This document shows, one piece after another, positions 1 through 7,676 of a stretch of 53,880 bases of DNA. Under the pieces are notes generated by a model. It was not told the origin of the DNA. It saw nothing but the letters and a program-made list of their open reading frames with translations, and did not search any database. Position 1 is the first letter of the stretch, and each line of letters begins with the position of its first letter. This stretch comes from Clostridium sp. Marseille-P2415 (GTDB taxonomy: Bacteria; Bacillota; Clostridia; Lachnospirales; Lachnospiraceae), in contig NZ_LT732526.1 of assembly GCF_900155545.1 (NCBI RefSeq), forward strand, positions 2,097,567-2,151,446, given 5' to 3'. The position numbers were made by a program, and so were the translations under genes.

Positions 1-1827
1 GCCAGCCGTCCCGCCACTACCCTGTTAAAAAGCGGCCGTACTACTTCCATTGAAATGTATAAAGGCAATATTTATATGGTCCGGGATTTCCCGCTGAATG
101 GAGAAAAAGGGCTTGGAACATTATTTATGAAAATGAAGCCTTCCATCCTATACGATTCCCTGGAAGGTGCACAGACATCTTTCAGCTATCTGCTGGCTTA
201 TGACAATACCTGGAATCCTCTGTTTCCAGATATGCTTGATTACAGCGTTCTGCCGGATGAAGTCATCAGGGAAATACCTTCTTTCATGGAACAGGGCAGG
301 AATACCCGGTATTTCGGGAACCGGCATTATTTCTTCTGTAAATCGGACCAGACCAACATTAATCTGGTACTGTTGGTAGATGACTTCGCTTTTATGCCGT
401 CTTCCCAGATGGTACTGATGAACTCTTTGCCTTTTTTTGCCTTGATTTTAATACTAAGTGCTCTGTTGTCAGTCTGCGTCCTTTATTTAAGCTATATGCC
501 AGTTCAAAAATTAAAGAAAATGATATCTTCCGAAGGAAGTACGGAAAACAACGAGAATACTAAGAATGAATGGGCCTATTTAACAGAAAGCTTTTTGAAA
601 ATCTCCAATCATAAGAGCCAGCTGGATTACATTTTAAGCAATATGATTCCGAAAATTTCAAAAGAATTTTATTATGATTTATTGAACGGAAAACCTATGG
701 ATCTTCCATATATCCAAAGCATTCTGGCAAATATTAACAGCCCCCTTCATGCAGAAGGGATATGCAAAACCATTGCCATAACCTTCCATGAATCCATCGA
801 ACCTTCCATAAAGGTCCGGCTTTTAGATAATCTCAACCAGGCCCTGGCCCAATTTTCAGAAGGGATCTGCCAATATGTGATGCAACAGATTGATGAATCC
901 CTTTATGCGGTCATTCTCCAATTTAACGCTGACACAGCAGCTCCTGAGATCACAGGGTTTGAAATCAAACTGGAACAGGCCTTCTTTAATGACCTGTCCG
1001 ACCCAAATGCCGCCTGGCTGGAGATGGGGCCCAAATGCTCTTCGATTCAAAACGTATCCTTCTCCTATCAGGAGAGCTTAGAACGGCTGGCCCATCGAAA
1101 ATATCCGTCAAAAAAAACGGACTTGGACTTAAATGCTTCTCATGAAGACTCTGTAACACCCAATCATCATTTCTTTCGGGTACAATTAAAGTCCATATCC
1201 GATTTAATTATGAAGGGAGAAACCGATCCGGCTCTTCAAAAAGCCCTGCATATCTGCCATACCTTATCCCGTGACGGAACTCCGGAGGAAATCTGCAGGG
1301 CTTATGAATTTTACCGGCTGGCCTTTTTGAACACCCTGGCCTCCTACCGCATAACGGATACAGAACAGGAAGAATATACTATTGTCTTCGAATCGGAACC
1401 CCATTTGGCAGCGCGCATAGGGGATCCTTCGCTGATGCAGGAATACATGGTTTCTTTCTGCACAGCGGCCATTCAACTGCTGGCAGAGAAATATCAGAAA
1501 CAGCAGCATAAATACCTGGTTCGGACAAAACGCTACATAGAAGAAAACTATACCAATCCGGACCTTTCCTTAAACCTGCTGGCCGAACAGTGTAAAACCA
1601 CCACCAGCTATTTAAGCCGGCTTTTTAAAGAAAGCTTTGGAATCAACTTTGTGGATTATTTAAACCAGTACCGGATAGAAAAAGCAAAGGAACTGCTCTT
1701 AACCACCAATAAGCCGATAAAGGAAATTGCTATAACCACAGGTTTTAACTCACAGCAAAATTTTATCCGGGTATTTAAAAAGCATGTAGGGATAACCCCA
1801 GGTCAATTTAAATCCAGCTTTTGCTAA
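1..1827 (+). CDS. AraC-family transcriptional regulator with membrane-anchored sensor region, 5' truncated
   Basis: The frame is open from the first base of the window, so the true start lies to the left; 608 residues are visible. The visible N-terminal ~140 residues look like the end of an extracytoplasmic sensor region. One strong hydrophobic helix follows (around 410-490 nt, SLPFFALILILSALLSVCVL), then ~330 residues of cytoplasmic linker, and a C-terminal AraC/XylS double helix-turn-helix (last ~100 residues; YLSRLFKESFG and the second-helix signature GFNSQQNFIRVFKK are clear). This is the architecture of YesN-like one-component regulators of Firmicutes, which usually control neighbouring carbohydrate uptake or polysaccharide genes. 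The gene points toward the glycan operon at 1934 and ends 106 nt before it, but its target could equally lie upstream of the window. The fold call is firm; the ligand is unknown. Confidence 0.9.
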   Translation, partial: ASRPATTLLKSGRTTSIEMYKGNIYMVRDFPLNGEKGLGTLFMKMKPSILYDSLEGAQTSFSYLLAYDNTWNPLFPDMLDYSVLPDEVIREIPSFMEQGRNTRYFGNRHYFFCKSDQTNINLVLLVDDFAFMPSSQMVLMNSLPFFALILILSALLSVCVLYLSYMPVQKLKKMISSEGSTENNENTKNEWAYLTESFLKISNHKSQLDYILSNMIPKISKEFYYDLLNGKPMDLPYIQSILANINSPLHAEGICKTIAITFHESIEPSIKVRLLDNLNQALAQFSEGICQYVMQQIDESLYAVILQFNADTAAPEITGFEIKLEQAFFNDLSDPNAAWLEMGPKCSSIQNVSFSYQESLERLAHRKYPSKKTDLDLNASHEDSVTPNHHFFRVQLKSISDLIMKGETDPALQKALHICHTLSRDGTPEEICRAYEFYRLAFLNTLASYRITDTEQEEYTIVFESEPHLAARIGDPSLMQEYMVSFCTAAIQLLAEKYQKQQHKYLVRTKRYIEENYTNPDLSLNLLAEQCKTTTSYLSRLFKESFGINFVDYLNQYRIEKAKELLLTTNKPIKEIAITTGFNSQQNFIRVFKKHVGITPGQFKSSFC

Positions 1828-1933
1828 AACACCTTATCGTACCCCGCCTTCTGCCATTTTCACTTTCTTTACAGGCAAACATACTATATATAAGAAATAC
1901 GTATTTCAAAAATAGCAAAAAGGGGGGGCTATT

Positions 1934-2218
1934 ATGCCTAATTACAGACCAGTTGTGAGAACAATCGGAGCTGCTTCAGCCATCTCGGCAACCATCGTTG
2001 CTGCAGATCTTACGACAACAAGCTGGGGATTGCTTTTAGTAAGAGGTTCCGCATTATTCAGCAATACAGTATTACGAAGCGGTGCAGTGGCAGTATGGGA
2101 AAGTACAAATCCGACGACTGCTTCTCCGGACCGTCAGACTTTTTCGGATGCCAACGGAACTTATGGTATCACTTGCAGAGCAGGCGTGCAGCTTCGCTTC
2201 AAGTTCTACAGCAGTTAA
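1934..2218 (+). CDS. small protein (94 aa), possible Ig/transthyretin-like member of the small-protein array
   Basis: Starts 9 nt after a G-rich ribosome binding site (AGGGGGGG). No family is recognised with certainty. The N-terminal half is rich in Ala/Thr/Ser and mildly hydrophobic but lacks a lysine-led signal peptide. The C-terminal half contains SGAVAVWES and DANGTYGITCRAGVQLRF. That resembles the beta-strand pattern of the carboxypeptidase-regulatory-like domains in the next genes (GxVY, then a D-x-x-G-x-Y turn, then a terminal strand). It is the first gene of the rightward operon and is followed by an intercistronic hairpin, so it may be made in excess of the downstream genes. It could be an abundant structural or acceptor protein; that is inference. 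Confidence 0.7.
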   Translation: MPNYRPVVRTIGAASAISATIVAADLTTTSWGLLLVRGSALFSNTVLRSGAVAVWESTNPTTASPDRQTFSDANGTYGITCRAGVQLRFKFYSS

Positions 2219-2225
2219 TTCTTTA

Positions 2226-2250
2226 AGGGTGTCTCAAATTGGGACACCCT
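2226..2250 (+). terminator. intercistronic hairpin without U-tract (attenuator or mRNA-stabilising stem)
   Basis: A 10-bp stem (AGGGTGTCTC with GGGACACCCT, one G-U pair) closes a 5-nt loop, 7 nt after the stop of the 94-aa gene. There is no run of T after it, so a partial terminator or a 3'-end stabiliser is more likely than a full stop. It would set the ratio of the first gene to the rest of the operon. Confidence 0.6.
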
Positions 2251-2289
2251 CTCCATTCGAGATCAATGTATAACAAAGGAGGCGAAGGA

Positions 2290-2637
2290 ATGATACCAAA
2301 AGTTGTTTTAACAGGCTGTCAGATCATTTGTTCCAGAATCGTGACTGCAGATGTTACCTTACCGAAAAATGCGTTTTTTTTTATAAAAGGAATCGTTTAC
2401 AGCCCAACAGGAGAACCATTGCCGAATGCCGCAGTTGAAATACGTTTGGTTGATGATTCCCATATTCCTTCTACAGAAAAAAGCCTTGGCGTGACCTTTA
2501 CGCTTCATGACGGTTCGTATGGAATATCACTGCCCAGAATCTGCGGGATGCAATATAAATTAATTGCCTATTCCCCTGTATATGCGGAAGGAAAAAGAAG
2601 CTTCGGCTGGAGCGGAGGTTATTATGAAAAAGTATAA
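2290..2637 (+). CDS. small carboxypeptidase-regulatory-like (Ig-like) domain protein
   Basis: 115 residues. The start is fixed by AAAGGAGG about 7 nt upstream of ATG 2290; the longer frame from 2239 would begin inside the hairpin region. Residues ~35-60 read FFIKGIVYSPTGEPLPNAAV, the hallmark first strands of a carboxypeptidase regulatory-like (transthyretin-fold) domain: G-x-V, then P-L-x-x-A-x-V. They are followed by HDGSYGISLP and a terminal strand YKLIAYSPVY. There is no signal peptide, transmembrane helix or LPxTG. The domain is normally a module of secreted or surface proteins; here it stands alone. The gene overlaps the Maf glycosyltransferase start by 14 nt, which points to translational coupling. 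The function is unknown; substrate or scaffold for glycosylation is a guess from context. Confidence 0.8.
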   Translation: MIPKVVLTGCQIICSRIVTADVTLPKNAFFFIKGIVYSPTGEPLPNAAVEIRLVDDSHIPSTEKSLGVTFTLHDGSYGISLPRICGMQYKLIAYSPVYAEGKRSFGWSGGYYEKV

Positions 2638-4357
2638 AACATTGGATGGATATGACGTCTATCGAATAAAAAAAGATAAAAAATTCTATTTTTTGGCGGA
2701 TAGGCTTGATTATAAAAAAGAGATCAATCAATTATCAGATACATTGGATGATCTGAAATTTGACTCCCTGATTTTTTTATTTGGAATTGATACCGGGGAA
2801 TACATCGATGAGATAAAAAAATTATTATGTAAAAAAAACAGAGTGATCATTTTTGAACCAAACCGTGCAATTTTTAAAAAATATGATCCGGATATTGCAG
2901 ATAACATAAAGCTTGTTTTGTTTGAAGAAAAACAGGTAATAAAAATATTTGCCGATACGATCAATTATAAAAATATTAATAATGTGTATTTTTATGCTTT
3001 CGGCAGCTATGGCAGGATTTACAAAAATGAATACGACTGTTTGGTCGAACATTTGGACTGGACAATAATCAATGCAGCCTCGCAGGTAGATTTAGCAAAG
3101 CGCTTTAAAAAAATATTTATTCAGAATATGATCGCGAATATGAAAATGATAAATGAGTGCACTCCCATTCACCATTATATGTTTACAAACCTCAATGTAC
3201 CGGCAATTGTGGTGTCAGGAGGCCCCTCTCTGGATTTAAATATCAAGGATATGCTTTTATACAAAGAGAAGCTTAAAAAGTGCTTTATCATTACAGGAAG
3301 CAGGACCGTCGATGCCCTGGTTAAGAATGGGATCCTGCCCGATATGATCGTATCCGTTGATCCGGTGGAGGCAAACTATGACATGATGAAGGATCATCTG
3401 GATCTGGATGTTCCGATCGCATTTTATGAATACAGCAACCGGTATTTAATAAGGGATTATAAAGGAGATAAAATTTTCATTTCCCTTCTGTTCTCTCAGA
3501 CGATCAGGGGCTTCGAGCAGTTAAAAGGGGTCTATTGCGGAGGTTCGGTGGCTCACGCCTGCATTGATATCGCAAATATGCTGGGATGTTCTCCAATTAT
3601 ATTTGCAGGCCAGGATCTTGCCCATACCTTTAATAAGCATCACGCAGACAGCGCGGTTTTTGATTATGATAAAACCCTTCACTACAGGTCTCAGATAAGT
3701 GTAAAGGATGTATATGGGAAACAAATAGGAACTACGGTAACATTGGACCATTACAGAAGAAAACTGGAGCACTATATCAATCAATACAAAGAACAAAAAC
3801 GAATCCGGTTCATCAATTGTTCCTACGGCGCCGATATCAAAGGCGCACCGCATAAAGAATTTTCAAAAGTTTTTGAACAGGAACGGTTTGATAAGCGAAA
3901 AAAGAGCTGTATCCCGATTCAGGATATTGCAGTCAACAGCAGGGAAACGGTCGGCTCGATCCTTCGATTTATTGATGAGTATTTGATAAAGGCGGGCCAC
4001 GGCCTGGAATTATGTGAAATTATTATTTCTGAAAATCAGACAAAATCGTTAATAGAGGCTGACGAGGAGGATATGGATCTGCAAAGGATTCTCTATATCC
4101 TTCAGATTGTAAATGACTTTGAAAATGCTGCGGACAGCAAATATTTAGGCGGATACTTCAGTGAATTTCTATATGAAATGAAAGAAAAAACATTTTTTAT
4201 GTATGCAAAGGATTATGAAAGACTGACTTCTGATTTGCAGCATCAGGCAGGCGCTTTTAAAGTATATTTTGAAAAGATGAAAGAAATGCTGGAAGAAGTA
4301 AAAAAGACAGCCCTGGAAACGGTAACAGAATTCTATAAACAGCATATAGTTAAGTAA
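2624..4357 (+). CDS. Maf-type (motility accessory factor, DUF115) glycosyltransferase
   Basis: 577 residues from ATG 2624, which has GGAGG 10 nt upstream; the longer frame at 2564 lacks a site. It has an N-terminal Rossmann-like part, then the DUF115/MptE-like core at residues ~190-340 with VVSGGPSLDLNI, a PDMIVSVDP strand-turn and FAGQDLAHT. These are the conserved blocks of the Maf family, which in Campylobacter, Aeromonas and Clostridium transfers nonulosonic acids (pseudaminic or legionaminic) from CMP-sugars to flagellin Ser/Thr in the cytoplasm. The C-terminal ~150 residues are helical. Seven legionaminate biosynthesis genes follow in the same operon, which fits the donor. The acceptor is not shown by sequence: it could be the flagellin at 40410-42221 or the small array proteins around this gene. 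Confidence 0.88.
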   Translation: MKKYKTLDGYDVYRIKKDKKFYFLADRLDYKKEINQLSDTLDDLKFDSLIFLFGIDTGEYIDEIKKLLCKKNRVIIFEPNRAIFKKYDPDIADNIKLVLFEEKQVIKIFADTINYKNINNVYFYAFGSYGRIYKNEYDCLVEHLDWTIINAASQVDLAKRFKKIFIQNMIANMKMINECTPIHHYMFTNLNVPAIVVSGGPSLDLNIKDMLLYKEKLKKCFIITGSRTVDALVKNGILPDMIVSVDPVEANYDMMKDHLDLDVPIAFYEYSNRYLIRDYKGDKIFISLLFSQTIRGFEQLKGVYCGGSVAHACIDIANMLGCSPIIFAGQDLAHTFNKHHADSAVFDYDKTLHYRSQISVKDVYGKQIGTTVTLDHYRRKLEHYINQYKEQKRIRFINCSYGADIKGAPHKEFSKVFEQERFDKRKKSCIPIQDIAVNSRETVGSILRFIDEYLIKAGHGLELCEIIISENQTKSLIEADEEDMDLQRILYILQIVNDFENAADSKYLGGYFSEFLYEMKEKTFFMYAKDYERLTSDLQHQAGAFKVYFEKMKEMLEEVKKTALETVTEFYKQHIVK

Positions 4358-4383
4358 AATAGGAATAAAAAGGGGAGCTATGC

Positions 4384-4629
4384 ATGGAAAAAGAGGATCA
4401 AAATGAAATCAATGATGCCAAATATAAAGAAATCAAGATAAATAAAATGATTATAAACGGAAAAGAACAGGAAGGGAACATCATCAGCGCGGAGGATACA
4501 AAGGATAAACAGGAATTAAACGTAACCGTTTATACACAGAGCATAAAAACGGCTGAAAAAAAGGGAGGGAGGCACAGTTGGATCCATGAATTGCTTCAAA
4601 AAGGCCTCTTTCATGATAAGCGGAGCTAA
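4384..4629 (+). CDS. unknown small hydrophilic protein (81 aa)
   Basis: Has a good ribosome binding site (AAGGGGAGC) and sits 26 nt after the Maf gene. It is highly charged, rich in Lys, Glu, Asn and Ile, with a middle segment INKMIINGKEQEGNI and no membrane segment or recognised motif. Its end overlaps the next reading frame (starting 4586) by 44 nt, unusually long for two genes of an operon. Either this protein or the start of the next is therefore less certain. It could be a truncated or diverged member of the array. Confidence 0.55.
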   Translation: MEKEDQNEINDAKYKEIKINKMIINGKEQEGNIISAEDTKDKQELNVTVYTQSIKTAEKKGGRHSWIHELLQKGLFHDKRS

Positions 4630-4888
4630 GCTCCATTCCTGCAGAGAAAATCATTTTAACATTCAGCTGGAAAGACAGAACTTCCAAATCATCAACGGAA
4701 CCGTTTATAACCAGAACCAGGAGCCATGCCCGGGGGCGGCTGTCCAGGTAATTCAAATAAACTGTAAGGATCATACAAGAAATCTGCTGGGATATGTTCT
4801 GACAGATGAAAACGGGCACTATTTATTTCCCATTGAAGCAAAACCTTATATGAAGTATGAATTAGCGGTCTATGCTCCGCTTCTCTGA
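4586..4888 (+). CDS. small carboxypeptidase-regulatory-like (Ig-like) domain protein
   Basis: 100 residues. The core at residues ~32-100 reads QIINGTVYNQNQEPCPGAAV, then GYVLTDENGHYLFPI and YELAVYAPL. These are the same strand-turn-strand signatures as the proteins at 2290 and 4909. The ATG at 4586 lies 13 nt after GGAGGGAGG, a long spacing; ATG 4613 is an alternative without a clear site. No export signal. The stop codon overlaps the region carrying the ribosome binding site of the next gene, so translation is probably coupled. Confidence 0.72.
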   Translation: MNCFKKASFMISGAKLHSCRENHFNIQLERQNFQIINGTVYNQNQEPCPGAAVQVIQINCKDHTRNLLGYVLTDENGHYLFPIEAKPYMKYELAVYAPLL

Positions 4889-4908
4889 TGCAAAAAGGAG
4901 GAATTCTG

Positions 4909-5208
4909 TTGAGCTGTTATACGGAAGTAACTGTAACTCCAGAGGATTTGAAGAACCGGAAGATGATACAGACAACGATTGCCATCGAACGGTCTGATGA
5001 AGTTTTATTATCGGGAACGGTCTATAATTCACGATGCGAAGCACTGGAAGGTGCCGTTGTCCTGATTATGGAAATTTACCCGGGAAAACAAAGAGTAAAG
5101 AAAGGCTATGTAATAACCAACCGGTTCGGTGAATTCGCAGTCACGGTAAGTAAAAATAAATATGTCAATTATCAGCTGGATATATATGAACCTTTTATAA
5201 CCGGTTAG
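4909..5208 (+). CDS. small carboxypeptidase-regulatory-like (Ig-like) domain protein, TTG start
   Basis: The frame is open from ATG 4888, but that ATG overlaps the previous stop and lies before the AAAAAGGAGG motif (4892-4901). TTG 4909, seven bases after that motif, is the likelier start and gives 99 residues. The core reads VLLSGTVYNSRCEALEGAVV, then GYVITNRFGEFAVTV and YQLDIYEPF, again the carboxypeptidase-regulatory-like pattern. It is closest in layout to the protein at 4586, suggesting tandem duplication followed by divergence. No signal peptide or membrane helix. Function unknown. Confidence 0.75.
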   Translation: MSCYTEVTVTPEDLKNRKMIQTTIAIERSDEVLLSGTVYNSRCEALEGAVVLIMEIYPGKQRVKKGYVITNRFGEFAVTVSKNKYVNYQLDIYEPFITG

Positions 5209-5223
5209 ATAAGGATGATCGCC

Positions 5224-5487
5224 ATGGAGCAAATTTATAATGAATATGATACAGAAAATGTCCTGATCAAAGGATGGATCCGCTATCAGGATTTCAGTCC
5301 GGTAAGAGGTGCTGTTGTCATTTTAGAAAAGATTGATTGTTTCTATAACGAAGAATTACAGGAAGAAGATTATCAGGGTATTTATCTGAATCATACTTTA
5401 ACAAATAGAAATGGAGAATTCTGTTTTATTATAACGGACAAAAAAAGCAGTTATAAAATAAAAGTTTTTGATAACCATCACAGGTAA
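5224..5487 (+). CDS. small carboxypeptidase-regulatory-like (Ig-like) domain protein
   Basis: 87 residues from ATG 5224, with AAGGA 8 nt upstream; an in-frame ATG at 5215 overlaps that site. It keeps the pattern VLIKGWIRY, then PVRGAVVILE, then LTNRNGEFCFII and YKIKVF. It has a longer acidic loop (residues ~45-60) between the second and third strands than its neighbours. It is the last of the array, 11 nt before legB, so it is co-transcribed with nonulosonate synthesis. Function unknown. Confidence 0.72.
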   Translation: MEQIYNEYDTENVLIKGWIRYQDFSPVRGAVVILEKIDCFYNEELQEEDYQGIYLNHTLTNRNGEFCFIITDKKSSYKIKVFDNHHR

Positions 5488-5498
5488 GGGGGAACAAA

Positions 5499-6479
5499 AT
5501 GAAAAAAGTTCTGGTTACAGGAGCAGATGGATTTATCGGCAGTCACTTAACCGAAACACTGATTGAACGCGGATATGATGTAAAGGCTTTTACCTTTTAC
5601 AATTCCTTCAATACCTGGGGATGGTTGGATTCCCTTCCCAGCAGTATAAAAAAAGAAATAGAAATCCAAAGCGGAGACATCCGGGACCCAAACGGTGTGC
5701 GGAATGCCATGGAAGGGGTTGAATCCGTCTTCCACCTTGCCGCATTGATTGCGATCCCCTTCAGTTATCATTCTCCGGACTCTTATGTGGATACCAATAT
5801 AAAAGGTACCTTAAATGTCTTACAGGCTGCAAGAAGCCTTGGTACCGGTAAAGTGCTGGTGACCTCTACTTCTGAGGTTTATGGCAGCGCCAGATATGTT
5901 CCCATTGATGAAAACCATCCATTTCAGGGACAGTCACCCTATTCCGCAACGAAAATAGGAGCTGACCGGTTAGCAGAGTCCTTTTACCGAAGCTTTTCCC
6001 TTCCGGTCACCATTGTCCGCCCATTTAATACCTATGGGCCAAGACAATCTGCAAGAGCTGTGATACCGGCCATTATCAGCCAGCTGTTAACCGGAATCGA
6101 AGAGATCCGGCTCGGCAGCCTGACTCCTACCAGAGATTTTAACTATGTGGGGGATACGGTAAATGGATTTATTGAAATAGAAAGATCTGATCAGACCATA
6201 GGAGAAGAAATCAATATTGCCAGCCAGAAAGAGGTTTCCATTGGGGATCTGGCATCGGAACTGATCCGCCAGATCAATCCAAAAGCCAGAATTATCTGTG
6301 ACACAAAACGTCTGCGCCCTCAAAAAAGCGAGGTAGTCCGGCTCATGGGATCAAATCAAAAACTAAAGGAGCTCACCGGCTGGAAACAGGAATATACGCT
6401 CTCTCAGGGCCTTAAAAAGACCATTGACTGGATGAGCCAAAATCTGGATCACTACAAGGCGGATATCTATAATATTTAG
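5499..6479 (+). CDS. legB: NAD-dependent 4,6-dehydratase of legionaminic acid synthesis (LegB-like)
   Basis: 326 residues, an extended short-chain dehydrogenase. The Rossmann motif TGADGFIGSH is at the N terminus, TSTSEVYGSA carries the active-site region and YSATKIGADR gives the catalytic Tyr-x-x-x-Lys. In the Campylobacter pathway LegB converts GDP-GlcNAc to the 4-keto-6-deoxy sugar. First enzyme gene of a seven-gene run in pathway-like composition, preceded by AAGGGGGGAAC. A generic UDP-sugar 4,6-dehydratase is the alternative, but the gene order legB-legC-ptmE-neuD-neuB-neuC-neuA supports LegB. Confidence 0.88.
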   Translation: MKKVLVTGADGFIGSHLTETLIERGYDVKAFTFYNSFNTWGWLDSLPSSIKKEIEIQSGDIRDPNGVRNAMEGVESVFHLAALIAIPFSYHSPDSYVDTNIKGTLNVLQAARSLGTGKVLVTSTSEVYGSARYVPIDENHPFQGQSPYSATKIGADRLAESFYRSFSLPVTIVRPFNTYGPRQSARAVIPAIISQLLTGIEEIRLGSLTPTRDFNYVGDTVNGFIEIERSDQTIGEEINIASQKEVSIGDLASELIRQINPKARIICDTKRLRPQKSEVVRLMGSNQKLKELTGWKQEYTLSQGLKKTIDWMSQNLDHYKADIYNI

Positions 6480-6506
6480 AAAGGAAATAACAATGGGGGA
6501 CCTGGT

Positions 6507-7655
6507 ATGATACCTTTGTCTGTTCCTAACTTAAAAGGAAATGAAAAAAAATATCTTCTCGATGCACTGGATAAAGGCTGGGTTTCAACCTCCGGCAGTT
6601 ATGTAACGAAATTTGAACAGGATATGGCGGCCTATTTGAATACAAAAGGCGCTGCCGCTGTTCAAAGCGGAACCGCCGCGATCCATCTGGCTCTGCTCCT
6701 TTCCGGCGTCAATTCTGAAAATGAAGTCATTGTTCCCACTCTTACTTTTATAGCCGCTGTTAATCCGGTAAAATACATAGGAGCAGAGCCTGTTTTTATG
6801 GATTGTGATGATTCTCTTAATATGGACTGCTGCAAGCTTGAGGACTTTTTAAAAAAGGAATGCCAAATGACTCCCCTGGGACTGCAAAATAAACGTACAA
6901 ACCGGATCATCAAGGCAATCATCGTAGTCCACATCTTTGGCAATATGGCGGACATGGAGCGGTTAAGAGCCTTTGCCGACGAATATGGCATCCAACTGAT
7001 CGAAGATGCTACGGAAGCTCTTGGAACCTGTTACACCCAGGGAGAATACAAAGGACAGTTTGCCGGGACGATCGGTGATTTCGGAGCCTACTCCTTTAAC
7101 GGCAATAAAATAATAACCACAGGCGGAGGCGGAATGCTGACGGCTAAGGATGACAAAGCCCTGGAAAAAGCAAAATACCTCGCGGCTCAGGCAAAAGACG
7201 ATCCTCTTCATTATACACACAATGAAATAGGCTTTAACTACCGCATGACAAATCTGCAGGCAGCGCTGGGAGTCGCCCAGCTGGAATGTCTGGAAGATTT
7301 TATTCAGATCAAGGAAAAAAATTACCAATACTACAGCGATGCAATCAAATCAATGGAAGGATTCGAATTGCTTAAGTTTCATGATAAAACACGCAGCAAC
7401 CACTGGTTTTATTCTTTGCTCATACAAAAAAGCGGATTAAGCCGGGACACTGCAATGAAGAAATTAAAAGAGGCGGATATTGAAACAAGGCCCATATGGC
7501 AGCTGATCCATACGCAGAAAATGTACCGGAACAACCAGACCTATTACATCGAAAAGGCTCCCTTTTACCGGAACAGCGTCATGAATATCCCCTGCAGTAC
7601 CAATCTTTTAAGGAAGGATATGGATCATATCATTCAAATGCTGAAAAGCTTGTAG
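6507..7655 (+). CDS. legC: PLP-dependent sugar aminotransferase (LegC-like)
   Basis: 382 residues of the DegT/DnrJ/EryC1 family. GTAAIHLALLLSG is near residue 55, IEDATEALG holds the cofactor-stacking and aspartate region, and SFNGNKIITTGGGG contains the lysine that forms the Schiff base with PLP. Its role is amination at C4 of the 4-keto sugar made by LegB. The start at 6507 follows GGGGGA by 6 nt. It lies 27 nt after legB, in one transcript. Confidence 0.88.
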   Translation: MIPLSVPNLKGNEKKYLLDALDKGWVSTSGSYVTKFEQDMAAYLNTKGAAAVQSGTAAIHLALLLSGVNSENEVIVPTLTFIAAVNPVKYIGAEPVFMDCDDSLNMDCCKLEDFLKKECQMTPLGLQNKRTNRIIKAIIVVHIFGNMADMERLRAFADEYGIQLIEDATEALGTCYTQGEYKGQFAGTIGDFGAYSFNGNKIITTGGGGMLTAKDDKALEKAKYLAAQAKDDPLHYTHNEIGFNYRMTNLQAALGVAQLECLEDFIQIKEKNYQYYSDAIKSMEGFELLKFHDKTRSNHWFYSLLIQKSGLSRDTAMKKLKEADIETRPIWQLIHTQKMYRNNQTYYIEKAPFYRNSVMNIPCSTNLLRKDMDHIIQMLKSL

Positions 7656-7676
7656 ATATCTGAAGGAAGGATAGGC

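Noticed and set aside
2239-2289. Longer N terminus for the 115-aa Ig-like protein
   Set aside because: It would start within the intercistronic hairpin region with no ribosome binding site; AAAGGAGG points to ATG 2290.
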